Positions 8,128 to 17,527 of a stretch of 64,000 nucleotides of DNA are shown here, in pieces. Source of the DNA: Pedobacter sp. PF22-3 (GTDB taxonomy: Bacteria > Bacteroidota > Bacteroidia > Sphingobacteriales > Sphingobacteriaceae); contig NZ_JAPIVP010000014.1 in assembly GCF_026239555.1 (NCBI RefSeq), positions 62,001 to 126,000 on the forward strand, written 5' to 3'. The translations under genes and the position numbers were made by a program. How positions within the stretch are numbered: position 1 is the first letter of the stretch; the number at the start of each line of letters is the position of its first letter. The notes beneath the pieces were generated by a model. It was not told the origin of the DNA. It saw only the letters and a program-made list of their open reading frames with translations, and did no database searches.

Positions 8128-10836
8128 CTATTTAGGCTCCACCGTAATTGATTGGATGATGGTCCGTTTCTTTTTATCGCCCGTTTTTAGGGTTTTAAAC
8201 ACAAAATAAATATCGTGGGTCTTCCCGTCAGAAATCATTTGTATTGGTACACTTTTCCTGAACCCTGACTTTCCAATCATGATCCCTTTACTATCGTCCA
8301 ATCTGATTTCGATTTCTCCATCCGATTCAGGATCAAGATTCAGGAACGAATAGCTAAAACCCGAGATGCCAGTTAAATCAACATGTTTTAGAGCGATCCA
8401 ACCGTTGTCTTTGGTGAGTATGAGTTTTTCGCCACCATAAATATCTTTACGTTCAAAACCGTCAAAGTCTTTAATGTCTTCAGCATCAATGATATTGCTT
8501 TTCAGGTTGATTACGTTTGTAGTGGTTAAAGGTTTTAAACCTGCAGCTCCTGCATCGGTATATGTTGCTTTTAAAGTAAATACCGTTTTCTTTTTATCTG
8601 CAGTTGCTGCAGGAACGATTTTTCCTGAGGTTGGCAAAGAAGCTTTAACTGCCTCTTTGTTACCTAAAGTCATAATCCATTCTGTAATTTTTTTCACTTC
8701 AGCTTCTTTCATCGCAGGATGCGCCGGCATTGGTACTTCTCCCCAAACACCATGGCTACCACCAATTACTTTTGAGGCCAGGTAATCAACTGCTTTACTG
8801 TCATTTTTATATTTTGCTGCAATTTTTTCAAAAGCCGGTCCAATGGAAACGGCTGATTCTTTGTGGCAGGTGCTGCAATCAGATTTCAGCATGAGCGATT
8901 TGCCAACTAGCGTTTGTGCTGCCTGTTGGTGCCCTAATTGTGCGCCGGCTAAATCAGTTCCTTCTGTATAAGTATTTGAAATATAAATTCGGTTAGTGTT
9001 CACTTTCGCGCCTTTATCACTCACTAAAACTTTATAATCAATTGCTTTATTTGGGAAATAAAAGCTCTTGTTACCAGCTAAGTTTATGGCTACAGTTGGG
9101 TATTCATTGCCTGCATAAACAGGTATCACCTGGCTTTTTGCCGAAGCTTTGCTGTTATCGATCACGGTAACGCTTACCAGATATTCGCCTTTTTTAGTAA
9201 AAGTATAAGTTAATGTTGGTGTATTGGTAGTTTTTGTAATCCCTTTCCCTAAATTCCATACATATTTTAGTGGGTCGCCATCTGGATCTTTAGCTGCAAC
9301 GGTTGCCGTCATTTTATAAGGTAATAAACCACTGGGTTTTTCAATAATAAGGCGTTCAATAGCTGGTGGACGGTTGCCTTTCAGGTAATCAATTCTGGTA
9401 ATTGCAGCATCAGGGTTTTTGGTAAACCAGCCTTTGCCATATTCGAGGATGTATAGTTTTCCATCAGGTCCTAATTCCATATCAATAGGTGCGGCTAAAG
9501 AAACTTTAGCCATAAGCGGCTCCATACTTACGTAATCTCCCTGGGCATTCATGGTTACCGCTTTAACCCATCCCCGTACCCATTCATAAATGATGAGCTT
9601 TCCGTTATAATAAGCTGGGTATGGTGAGTTTGCTGTGGCATAATACACGGGACCGGCCATTGCTGTTCGGCCACCTGCACCAACCTGTGGAAATTCTTTT
9701 GATTCACCGTAAGGATACCAGATATAGGCTGGCTGTGCGGGTGGAAGTTTTTCTAAACCGGTATTGTTTGGCGAGTTGTTTATTGGCGATTCAGGATCGA
9801 ACGCATTCCCGTTTGCACCATTGGTATAATCATAGGCCTTGTAAGGGTAGTTATTGCCTATAAATAGTGGCCAGCCAAAATTACCTGCTTTACGGGCTTG
9901 ATTTACTTCATCATAACCCCTAGGGCCCCTTAGCGGATCATCGTTGGGGGCATCGGGGCCAACTTCACCCCAGTATAAAAAGTTGGTTTTCTGATCAACC
10001 GAAATGCGATAAGGATTTCTATTGCCCATTACATAAATTTCAGGTCTGGTTTTCGGATTGTCTTTAGAGAAAAGGTTACCTTCAGGTATGCTGTAGGTAC
10101 CATCTTCATTCACCTTAATCCTCAGTATCTTTCCCCTTAAATCGTTGGTGTTGCCAGCCGATCTTCTGGAGTCATATTGTTCAAATCCTTTCCTGTTATC
10201 AAGCGGGGCATAACCTTTGTTTACATATTGCTGTTTCGGCGCATCAAACGGGGTAGAGTTATCGCCTGTTGATACATAGAGCAGGTTATCTGATCCGAAA
10301 GCAATGGATCCGCCGGTATGGCAGCATATTTCGCGCTGAGAATAGAATTCGAGCACAATTTTTTCTGATTCTTTAACAATCTGATCGTTAACCAGCTTAA
10401 ATCTCGAAAGTCGGTTAACAGATTTGTCAAATGGACTATAAAAAAGATAAATGTATTTATTTACAGCAAATTTTGGGTCTGCGGCCATACCCAATAAGCC
10501 TTCTTCTGCATTTACATTTGGGGTATTGGTTTTAAAATAAACATCAAGTTTACCAGCTTCTTTAATTTTTTTAGTCTGGTTTTTATAGATCAACACTTCG
10601 CCTCTGCGTTGGGCAACCAAAATATCCAGGTTTGGGAGTATTGTCATTTCGGTAGGCTCTGTAAATTCTCCCTGCGCTAGGGTAACTTTAACAAAGCGGT
10701 CTTGGTCTGGCGTATCTATTTTATGTTTTGGAAAAAAATTGAAAGCTTTGCTTTCATAAACTTTTTTGTTTAGTGTAGTTGCCGATATAAATATAAGCGC
10801 AATGGCAGATAACAATAGGGTAAATGTTGTTTTCAT
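8128..10836 (-). CDS. Secreted PQQ-type sugar dehydrogenase with PKD, cytochrome c and carbohydrate-binding-like domains
   Basis: A 902-residue exported protein. Residues 1-20 are a signal peptide without a lipobox. About 40-490 form a soluble aldose/glucose dehydrogenase-like six-bladed propeller, with the catalytic-His region CCHTGGSIAFGSDNLLYVSTGDN and MELGPDGKLYILEYG. A PKD domain follows (about 505-580, KDPDGDPLKYVWNLG). A class I cytochrome c has the haem motif CSTCH near residues 652-657 and Met ligand in VPMPAHP. The C-terminal 130 residues resemble a CBM6-like beta-sandwich. It probably oxidises sugars in the periplasm or outside and passes electrons to its own haem. Related fusions are common in polysaccharide-degrading Bacteroidota. 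The substrate is unknown. Confidence 0.85.
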   Translation of the reverse strand: MKTTFTLLLSAIALIFISATTLNKKVYESKAFNFFPKHKIDTPDQDRFVKVTLAQGEFTEPTEMTILPNLDILVAQRRGEVLIYKNQTKKIKEAGKLDVYFKTNTPNVNAEEGLLGMAADPKFAVNKYIYLFYSPFDKSVNRLSRFKLVNDQIVKESEKIVLEFYSQREICCHTGGSIAFGSDNLLYVSTGDNSTPFDAPKQQYVNKGYAPLDNRKGFEQYDSRRSAGNTNDLRGKILRIKVNEDGTYSIPEGNLFSKDNPKTRPEIYVMGNRNPYRISVDQKTNFLYWGEVGPDAPNDDPLRGPRGYDEVNQARKAGNFGWPLFIGNNYPYKAYDYTNGANGNAFDPESPINNSPNNTGLEKLPPAQPAYIWYPYGESKEFPQVGAGGRTAMAGPVYYATANSPYPAYYNGKLIIYEWVRGWVKAVTMNAQGDYVSMEPLMAKVSLAAPIDMELGPDGKLYILEYGKGWFTKNPDAAITRIDYLKGNRPPAIERLIIEKPSGLLPYKMTATVAAKDPDGDPLKYVWNLGKGITKTTNTPTLTYTFTKKGEYLVSVTVIDNSKASAKSQVIPVYAGNEYPTVAINLAGNKSFYFPNKAIDYKVLVSDKGAKVNTNRIYISNTYTEGTDLAGAQLGHQQAAQTLVGKSLMLKSDCSTCHKESAVSIGPAFEKIAAKYKNDSKAVDYLASKVIGGSHGVWGEVPMPAHPAMKEAEVKKITEWIMTLGNKEAVKASLPTSGKIVPAATADKKKTVFTLKATYTDAGAAGLKPLTTTNVINLKSNIIDAEDIKDFDGFERKDIYGGEKLILTKDNGWIALKHVDLTGISGFSYSFLNLDPESDGEIEIRLDDSKGIMIGKSGFRKSVPIQMISDGKTHDIYFVFKTLKTGDKKKRTIIQSITVEPK

Positions 10837-11133
10837 CTATTTGGTTGAATGATTTCCAATAAATATAGGCTATACTTTTATAGATTGGGGTATTGTATCA
10901 AAATTTATGCGAAGCTTAATAGATTAAATTTTGATGAATTATGGAAGGATACATTTAGGTGTATTTATTTTAATTTATAATAAATTAACAGTCAACTTGT
11001 TGTGTTTTGTAATTCTTCTTTTATTCTTCAAAAAGAACTAATTACATTTTAAAATCGTACAACTAATAGTTGTTTTTTTAGTTTGTTTTATGTCAGCCTA
11101 TTGTCATTGTGATTTTAATCTGTAAATTACGGT

Positions 11134-11226
11134 ATGAACGATAAAGTAAATTTGATTCTTGGAATAGTTTTCCTCTTAGGTGGTTTTAGTGTTTTCTTTG
11201 TGATTTTTAGCGGGAAAAAGAGTTAG
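11134..11226 (+). CDS. Possible 30-residue single-span membrane peptide
   Basis: ATG at 11134 and TAG at 11224-11226 encode 30 residues: a polar start (MNDKVNLI), a hydrophobic helix LGIVFLLGGFSVFFVIF and a basic tail (SGKKS), as in small inner-membrane peptides. There is no strong ribosome binding site, but that is normal in this phylum. It stands alone in the 680-bp gap between the sugar dehydrogenase and the cold-shock genes; the rest of 10837-11514 is AT-rich with nothing else I can support. Confidence 0.35.
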   Translation: MNDKVNLILGIVFLLGGFSVFFVIFSGKKS

Positions 11227-11514
11227 TCAATTTTGAAAAATATCCTTCTCCTTTAATAAGTCGTTAATTCGGTACGCAATAAAATTGGATTCATTTTCTG
11301 GCCATGCAGTATTCTATATATGTAGGATTACTGAATAATGTCGAAATGAATACCAACACTCTTTTATATACCAATTATTGGCGCTAGCTTGGTAAAGTCT
11401 TATCGCTAAATCATCATCATTTATTGCTTGATCTATTGATCTGGTATGAAAATCTATTTAATGGCTAAACCTTTTTTGCTTTTTGTATGTTTATGGATTA
11501 AATTCTAAATAAAA

Positions 11515-11703
11515 ATGCAAGGAACAGTAAAATTTTATAATGAATCTAAAGGATTTGGTTTCATCATAACAGAAAACGGAGAGGAAATTTTTGTTCACGT
11601 TACTGGCTTAGTTGGTAAAATAGGCCAGAATGATCGGGTAGAATTTGAGGTAGCGCAAGGCAAAAAAGGTCCTAATGCTGTTAATGTTAAAAAGATTCAG
11701 TAA
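11515..11703 (+). CDS. Cold-shock-domain protein
   Basis: A 62-residue single cold-shock domain. GTVKFYNESKGFGFI carries RNP1 (KGFGFI) and EIFVHV is RNP2; both nucleic-acid-binding motifs are intact. Such proteins bind single-stranded RNA or DNA and act as RNA chaperones. The 285-bp untranslated region upstream is consistent with a long cold-shock leader but shows no clear hairpin. A second, divergent cold-shock gene begins 4 bp after the stop. Confidence 0.9.
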   Translation: MQGTVKFYNESKGFGFIITENGEEIFVHVTGLVGKIGQNDRVEFEVAQGKKGPNAVNVKKIQ

Positions 11704-11707
11704 TTCG

Positions 11708-11905
11708 ATGAGATTAGGTACAGTAAAGTTTTATAATCAGGAAGAAGGGATTGGGAGTATCATACCTTCAAATGGAGGGAGAGAAGTGAGCGTTTTTGCG
11801 CATGGTGTGGTTGACCCCATAAAAACCAGCAACATTGTTCAGTTTGATCTTGAATTTACATCACATGGCATTGAAGCCACCAAGGTAATTGTGTTATCTG
11901 CCTAA
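11708..11905 (+). CDS. Divergent cold-shock-domain protein with degenerate RNP motifs
   Basis: A 65-residue protein starting MRLGTVKFYNQEEGIGSII. I prefer the ATG at 11708 because the cold-shock fold begins immediately after it; an upstream start would overlap the preceding gene. The RNP1 position reads EGIGSII instead of KGFGFI, and RNP2 reads VSVFAHG, so the aromatic stacking residues are partly lost. It is probably a tandem duplicate of the preceding gene that has diverged, with weaker or different nucleic acid binding. Confidence 0.75.
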   Translation: MRLGTVKFYNQEEGIGSIIPSNGGREVSVFAHGVVDPIKTSNIVQFDLEFTSHGIEATKVIVLSA

Positions 11906-12183
11906 ATAGCAATTGAGGAATATTTTTTCTATTTTATTTGTAAGGTATATTATCTAATAATAAGCGGCTTTAAAGTCTCATAAAATAGGATGACTAAGGA
12001 AGTGGCTTAGGAAATAAAAGGCGATCTTGGTGAATAAGTTTTGACCTGACTAAACCACTTAATAATTGGATGTAGTTTAACCGTCACAACTCAAGATTGT
12101 TAGCTCACAATAATAATTTATTTTAGCAACTTGTAACCAAATCGGATAAATTTGGTCTCACGGTTGTTTATCCTTAAATTTTT

Positions 12184-12960
12184 ATGATACAGCTAGAATC
12201 AATTAAAGGTTTTTTTCGCAGAGAGCGTGCGTTACAGGCAATATATCCCATGCGAATGCTTATTTTGGGTGAGGGAAAGGGCTTTTTATGTATGAATTCT
12301 GGCGATTATGCGCTGCTAAAAGGTCGGATTTTTTTTATTCCTGAAGAAGGTTTGGTTAGGCTAGATGGCGAAATAACTTCAGGCTATTGGCTGAGTTTTA
12401 GTAGTTTGTTATATGCAGAATTTTTATTGCAACATTTGGATCCCCAAGCTAAAAATCTTTTTTTAAATTTATCTTTCAGGGATCTTGATCCGCAAAAATC
12501 AATAAAAACTTATAGTTTACTCGATCAGCTAAAAAAAGAAATTGATCATAAAAAAGATATGTCTTTTTTGTCACAATATTTATCACTCTTTTTGGGTTTT
12601 ACGGCTGGTTTAGATGGCTATCTTGCAGCATTAACTTTGGATGATTTACAGCAGGTATTGAGATTTCGGGCAATTTTAGAACAATTTTATAAGCGGGAAA
12701 GATCCATTCAGTTCTATGCTGAGGGTATGGGTATCAGTCCGGGCAGATTGAATAAATTTTTAGGCCGGGCGCTTGGTAAAAGCTTAACCGTGCTCATTAA
12801 AGATCGTATTATGCGCGAAGCGGAAGAATTATTGCTTCATAGTGATTATACGATTGATGAAATAGCAGAATTATTGGGTTTTGAACAGACTACAAATTTT
12901 AGCACCAGTTTTAAAAGGCATAAAGGCGTGTCGGTATTGCAATTTAGCCGTCTAAGCTAA
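12184..12960 (+). CDS. AraC-family transcription regulator
   Basis: A 258-residue protein whose C-terminal 100 residues form a double helix-turn-helix: YAEGMGISPGRLNKFLGRALGKS for the first, YTIDEIAELLGFEQTTNFSTSFKRHKGVSVLQF for the second, with the characteristic F-x-x-x-FKRxxG-xxP-like end (here GVSVLQF). The N-terminal half is a cupin-like sensor region. No adjacent target gene is evident, as both flanks are long non-coding stretches. The 278-bp region before it has no other gene. Confidence 0.88.
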   Translation: MIQLESIKGFFRRERALQAIYPMRMLILGEGKGFLCMNSGDYALLKGRIFFIPEEGLVRLDGEITSGYWLSFSSLLYAEFLLQHLDPQAKNLFLNLSFRDLDPQKSIKTYSLLDQLKKEIDHKKDMSFLSQYLSLFLGFTAGLDGYLAALTLDDLQQVLRFRAILEQFYKRERSIQFYAEGMGISPGRLNKFLGRALGKSLTVLIKDRIMREAEELLLHSDYTIDEIAELLGFEQTTNFSTSFKRHKGVSVLQFSRLS

Positions 12961-13448
12961 AATTCAACGAAAAAAATTGGTGCGTCTGCCAAAGAAATGT
13001 TCACCAAGTTGATTTCATCCCTTCTAGAAAACAGCTATTCCAGACCTCACCACATTAATTGTTTCTCGCCTAACGCGTAAAGCTTTGCTCACTGTTTCTA
13101 TTTTATCAGCCGCACCAATTTTATGGCTGCTAAATTATGAAATCTTCATCTAAAGAAAAAGAATATTCCTAAATATATTACATATTTGTATTTTAGTATT
13201 TACAATTGAGGATGCTGCTATTTTACAAGGCTAAAAATATGGATTTAGTTAACTGCAGTCTGTTAAAAAACGGCTATTCAGTTTGGACCCGTAGAAATAT
13301 TCTGAGAAGTTATAACACGAAGTACCGTGATAGGCCGAAATGAAAATTCTATTTTAACTACAAAATAAAATTTGTTTTAGCCTAAATGCTGCTTTGGCAA
13401 ATTGGCCCATGTTGAAGCGTTACCCAAATGTTATAAAGTTAAGCGTCA

Positions 13449-13634
13449 CAGTTGTCAGTCTGAGCGTACTCGAAGACTTCCTGGCTTGATAAATTGCAAG
13501 TAAATACCCTCCGACTCCGCTACCATTGACAGACTCCACCAGGTTGGGCGTCATCCGATAGTTATCAGATCTCGCACATGCGGGAACCACGAAGTGCTCA
13601 GCGAAGCTAATCTTAAAGCGCTTGCATTAAGATT
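13449..13634. repeat. Composite REP-like intergenic repeat
   Basis: This part of the 700-bp gap 12961-13662 contains fragments typical of dispersed repeats in this window: GTCAGTCTGAGCG with a TGACAGACT partner, GCGTCATCCGATAGTTATCAGATC and CTCAGCGAAGCTAA (also present at about 6162-6175). No gene is visible in the whole gap. Confidence 0.45.
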
Positions 13635-13662
13635 ATTCATAAGAGTTTGCTTTAGCCTGTAA

Positions 13663-14931
13663 TTAATTTTCAAACAGATAACCGCTGTAAGCCAGTCCTT
13701 TGGCTACACTTTTAAAATTATCGCCAGAATTTAACGGAATGTGCGGAAATTTCGATTTAAATAAATTTTGTACGGCCGATACCATTGATGTTCCTCCGGT
13801 TAAAAACAAACAGTCTATGTCTGCCGGATTGATTTTGTATGTTTCCATAAACTGATCCAGATAAGCATCTATTTTATTAATATCTTTTTCGATGATGGAA
13901 TTATACTGTTCCAGCGAAATGTTTTCATCGATTTCGATTTCCATATTATTATAGGCGAAGGTAGAATTAAGTTGATCGGAAAGTTCAATCTTGGTTTTCT
14001 CTATCGATCTGAATAGCGAATAACCCAGGTTATTTTCGATCAAGGTAATCAGGTTTTTGAACTTGGGATCGTTTCCAGAGTAATAATAATATTCTTCAAT
14101 CTCTTTCTGGATTTTTAAACCGTTAAAGAAATTCATTTTATCCCAGGTGCAGATATTTGCAAAAAGCGATTTGGGCACATTTAAAACCTTACCTGGTGTG
14201 GCCTCGTAAAGCGTGTTTTTTCCAAAATATGGTGTGCCTCTATCCCACATAAATGCCGAATCCAGACTATCTCCACCAATATAGATGCCACCAGAAGCAA
14301 TCATGTCGTTTTTGCGGTCCTTGCTGCCAACCTTATCGGGATCGAGAATAAGGTAGGTGAAATCTGTTGTTCCGCCACCCAGATCGGCTACCAAAACACG
14401 TTCTTTTTTGGTAATGGTTTTTTCGTATGCAAAAGCAGCGCCAATCGGTTCAAACTGAAAACGTACATCGGTAAAACCTGTACTTTCTGCTGCCTTTTTT
14501 AACCTGGTTTGCGCCAGGGTATCTTTCATGGTATTATCATCATCAAAAAACACCGGTCGACCTATAATGGCCTTGTGGCAGTTTTCACCAATAATCTCAT
14601 CCGCCTTCGCTTTTAAATTTTTAAGAATTAAAGTAACCAGATCAGAAGCGGTATATCTTTTATTATGGATCCGTGTTTCTGTAAAAGTAGTTCTGGAGAG
14701 GATCTGTTTGATGGATTTGATAAAACGGCCTTTCATGCCATCGCTTAAATAAGCATCTATTGCTTTTTCGCCAACGATATGACTTTCGCCATCAACAAGA
14801 CTTTTTACTTCTGTAAAATAAATTAATGAAGGGATAGAAATGGTGTCTATAATTTCCTTCTTGTCTTCATCATAAATAGAAAGTGCCGAATTGGTTGTTC
14901 CAAAATCGATTCCGTATAAAAACTTACTCAT
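13663..14931 (-). CDS. Hsp70-family chaperone-like ATPase (YegD type)
   Basis: A 422-residue protein with only the actin-like ATPase half of Hsp70. The phosphate 1 loop is YGIDFGTTNSAL (residues about 7-18), phosphate 2 is VADLGGGTTDFTYL, and the adenosine motif is CLFLTGGTSMV near the C-terminus. The substrate-binding domain and lid of DnaK are absent, as in YegD-type proteins. It lies 77 bp downstream of the helicase gene on the same strand. Role unknown; ATP binding is likely. Confidence 0.85.
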   Translation of the reverse strand: MSKFLYGIDFGTTNSALSIYDEDKKEIIDTISIPSLIYFTEVKSLVDGESHIVGEKAIDAYLSDGMKGRFIKSIKQILSRTTFTETRIHNKRYTASDLVTLILKNLKAKADEIIGENCHKAIIGRPVFFDDDNTMKDTLAQTRLKKAAESTGFTDVRFQFEPIGAAFAYEKTITKKERVLVADLGGGTTDFTYLILDPDKVGSKDRKNDMIASGGIYIGGDSLDSAFMWDRGTPYFGKNTLYEATPGKVLNVPKSLFANICTWDKMNFFNGLKIQKEIEEYYYYSGNDPKFKNLITLIENNLGYSLFRSIEKTKIELSDQLNSTFAYNNMEIEIDENISLEQYNSIIEKDINKIDAYLDQFMETYKINPADIDCLFLTGGTSMVSAVQNLFKSKFPHIPLNSGDNFKSVAKGLAYSGYLFEN

Positions 14932-15008
14932 GGCTTGCTATGCTGTGGTTGGCGGGCTAAAATGGGGTTGCGAAAGTATTAAAAAAAGTGTTTAAGAACT
15001 AAATTTTT

Positions 15009-17102
15009 TTAAAATAACTCGCTGGTGCCCAAATGGGCATTAACAATACGTGTAATCTGTTGGCCGAGTTCTTTTGCATTACCAATGCCTACGCTTTTGA
15101 GTGCAGCCAACTGATCGGTAGTTCTGGGCATTTTTTCGGCAATAGAAAGTAATGCTAAATCAGACAGTACAGCATAATCCTGCGTACCGCGTTGCTGCGC
15201 AATTGTTTTACGCCATTCGACCAGGTTTTTATAAACCTGGGGATTGGAAATCTCTTTTGGTTTAATGCTCGATTTAACCGGTTTTTTTTCTGGTTGTTTA
15301 TTGCCGGCGGCGTGCAAGGTATTGATATAATCTTTGATCGAAAAGGGGTTCCATGAAATCTTGAATAAAGCCAGCTTGATCTGGAGTGCATCTTTACAGT
15401 CGTTTAAAACTGTAAGGAGTTTGTCAGAGTGGGTATCGTTATAAAAGTTAATGGCTATAATTTTTGCCATTAAGGTAATGAGCTGTTCCAGTTTTGGAAT
15501 AAAATAAGCTGATGCTTTCTGCAAACGTTCCATAAAAGCACTCTCATTGGCAGGATTTTCATTGGTGCTTATTTTTGAGAATTCCTTTGTGATGAAATTT
15601 CTGGCTACTTTAAAGATCTCATGTTGAAAGATCTGGTTTCCCTGTTCGTAAATAGATAAAAAAGCATTCTTCTCGTCTTTATCGATCAGTTTGGAGCGCC
15701 CGAGTTTTTCCCAATCTTTGGCCATCAGCGAGAAATCCAACAGTTCATGAATCAAGCCCCAGGTATATTGTTGCGTATAACGTGCCAGCAGATCAGTGGT
15801 AGGTTTATCCTGGTGAGCTGCTTTTGTGAAACTGATTACTTTGGCATCGGTAATGATATTTTCGTTAACCACAGGCGATTTCAGGATAAGCCCTTCCAGG
15901 CTTCTGCATCGGCTCAGTGCCACGTAGGCCTGTCCGTGGGTAAATGCAGTACTCACATCTACTATTGCCTGATCAAAAGTTAATCCCTGGCTTTTGTGTA
16001 CGGTAATGGCCCAGGCCAATTTAAAAGGATATTGTGAGAAAGATCCGGTACTGGTTTCGTCTATTTTATTTTCTTCGTTGCTCAGGCTATATTTAACATT
16101 TTGCCAAATTTCTTTTTCAACTTCGATTTCCCTGCCACCATTGGTGAATGTTACTTTGATCGAATCTTGACCGATTGCGGTAATTTTTGCTGCTTTTCCG
16201 TTGTAGAATTGTTTTTTACCCGAAGAATCGTTTTTAATGAAGATGACCTGCGCCCCCAGCTTTAACTGAAGTTTTTCGTCGGTAGGGTAGGCATCTTTAG
16301 GAAAATCGCCACTTACATCTGCATTGAATTCGAAAATTTCTCTGGGCAATTTTTCTAAACACCCCTGGTTAATTTCATTAACCAGTTGGTTGTGTGTAGT
16401 GAGCGTGATGTAATCATCTTTCCATTCCTGATCTAAAGATGGATCGTAGCGTTCATTCAGTTTGGCAAGAAGGCTGGCATCAAGACTGTTTTCCCGCATC
16501 CCGTTCAAAATATCAAGAAATACTGGGTCTGATTGACGGTAAACTTTATCTAAAGTAAACGTAAGCATTGGTGTAGACCTGAAAATCAGGCTATCGAAAA
16601 AGTAGGGGCTAGAGTAATAACTGCCCAGAATATGCCAGGCATCATGAAAAATAGGAGAGAGCTGGTAAAGATCGCCAATCATCAACACCTGAACGCCACC
16701 AAAAGGACGGTTAGAGCCTTTAACACGTTTTAAAGTACGGTCTATAAAATCGATCAGATCAACCCTAACCATACTGATTTCATCAATGATCAATAAATCA
16801 AGGCAGCGTAAGAGTCTGGTTTTTTCGTCTGAATATTTAAAATTAGTTTCAGCATTTTCATCAACAACCGGAACCAAAGGGCCGAAAGGAATCTGAAAAA
16901 AGGAGTGGAGCGTTACACCACCAGCATTTATGGCTGCAACTGCGGTAGGTGCAACAATAGCGAAATTCTTTTTTGTGGTATCCCTGATTTTTCGAAGCAG
17001 GGTAGTTTTGCCCGTTCCGGCTTTACCGGTTAAAAAAACAGGCTGATTGGTAGTGGCTAAAAAATCCAGAAGGAGTTGGTTGTCCGGGTCGGGCGTATTC
17101 AT
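15009..17102 (-). CDS. Pif1/RecD2-like DNA helicase with C-terminal HRDC domain
   Basis: A 697-residue superfamily 1B helicase. Walker A is FLTGKAGTGKTTLLRKI (about residues 22-38), motif Ia is VAPTAVAAINAGG, motif II is LLIIDEISMV (DEIS), followed by GDLYQL (motif III), YRQSD (IV), and LAWAITVHKSQGLTFDQAIVD plus YVALSRCRSLEGL (V/VI). The C-terminus (about 625-690) resembles an HRDC domain (AEKMPRTTDQLAALKSVGIGNAKELGQQI). It likely unwinds DNA 5' to 3' in repair or replication. It ends the chromosomal segment before the island. Confidence 0.88.
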   Translation of the reverse strand: MNTPDPDNQLLLDFLATTNQPVFLTGKAGTGKTTLLRKIRDTTKKNFAIVAPTAVAAINAGGVTLHSFFQIPFGPLVPVVDENAETNFKYSDEKTRLLRCLDLLIIDEISMVRVDLIDFIDRTLKRVKGSNRPFGGVQVLMIGDLYQLSPIFHDAWHILGSYYSSPYFFDSLIFRSTPMLTFTLDKVYRQSDPVFLDILNGMRENSLDASLLAKLNERYDPSLDQEWKDDYITLTTHNQLVNEINQGCLEKLPREIFEFNADVSGDFPKDAYPTDEKLQLKLGAQVIFIKNDSSGKKQFYNGKAAKITAIGQDSIKVTFTNGGREIEVEKEIWQNVKYSLSNEENKIDETSTGSFSQYPFKLAWAITVHKSQGLTFDQAIVDVSTAFTHGQAYVALSRCRSLEGLILKSPVVNENIITDAKVISFTKAAHQDKPTTDLLARYTQQYTWGLIHELLDFSLMAKDWEKLGRSKLIDKDEKNAFLSIYEQGNQIFQHEIFKVARNFITKEFSKISTNENPANESAFMERLQKASAYFIPKLEQLITLMAKIIAINFYNDTHSDKLLTVLNDCKDALQIKLALFKISWNPFSIKDYINTLHAAGNKQPEKKPVKSSIKPKEISNPQVYKNLVEWRKTIAQQRGTQDYAVLSDLALLSIAEKMPRTTDQLAALKSVGIGNAKELGQQITRIVNAHLGTSELF

Positions 17103-17328
17103 ATCAATTACAAAATTAACCTATTCGAAATTGATTTAAGGGTAGGTGAACAGGCGTTTTATCCACATTTTTTTATTATAGAGAAGCCCTTGTAAGATGA
17201 AAATTAAATTTAAGCGATTGAAAATGAGTTTATATCCGTTCTTTTTATGAAAAAATGCCGAAAACATTTTCCTAATTTCAATTCAAATTTGTAACATTGC
17301 ACTCGCAAAAAAGGAATACTTTTTTTCA

Positions 17329-17402
17329 GGGCCTATAGCTCAGCTGGTTAGAGTAGAAGACTCATAATCTTTTGGTCCCTGGTTCGAGCCCAGGTGGGCC
17401 CA
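17329..17402 (+). tRNA. tRNA-Met (CAT anticodon), reconstituted at the island's left end
   Basis: The 74-nt gene folds as a cloverleaf: acceptor GGGCCTA/TGGGCCC, D-stem GCTC/GAGT, anticodon stem GAAGA/TCTTT with loop CTCATAA (anticodon CAT), T-stem CCTGG/CCAGG with loop TTCGAGC. The 3' CCA is not encoded. CAT can serve elongator Met, initiator Met or, after lysidine modification, Ile; the first A-U rich pair and lack of initiator features favour elongator Met but I cannot exclude tRNA-Ile2. From base 17357 onwards the gene is identical to 55770-55818, showing that an element integrated in the anticodon loop and supplied the 3' half. Confidence 0.93.
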
Positions 17403-17405
17403 CTG
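17357..17405 (+). repeat. attL core: 49-bp direct repeat
   Basis: The 49 bases from AAGACTCATAATC to GGGCCCACTG are identical to 55770-55818. They run from the tRNA anticodon stem to 3 bp beyond its 3' end, the usual crossover region for tyrosine integrases using tRNA genes. Confidence 0.92.
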
Positions 17406-17411
17406 ACAATC

Positions 17412-17443
17412 AAGCACTTAGATGAAAATCTAGGTGCTTTTTT
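17412..17443 (+). terminator. Terminator after the tRNA, inside the island
   Basis: AAGCACTTAGAT, loop GAAA, ATCTAGGTGCTTTTTT: a 12-bp stem (one G-T pair) followed by a T-run. It replaces the original tRNA terminator, which is now at 55824-55858 beyond the right end. Confidence 0.75.
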
Positions 17444-17447
17444 GGTT

Positions 17448-17467
17448 TTGGTACGAAATAGGTGCGA
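17448..17467 (+). repeat. Arm-like repeat, left end
   Basis: TTGGTACGAAATAGGTGCGA, 19/20 identical and in the same orientation as 55649-55668. Each contains two GGTRCGA heptamers 11 bp apart. Position just inside the left att core suggests an integrase or excisionase arm-binding site. Confidence 0.6.
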
Positions 17468-17527
17468 AAAGAATTACTCTATTTATGTTTGTAGTATTAG
17501 GTAACCTCTAAAATTGCGAATCAATAT

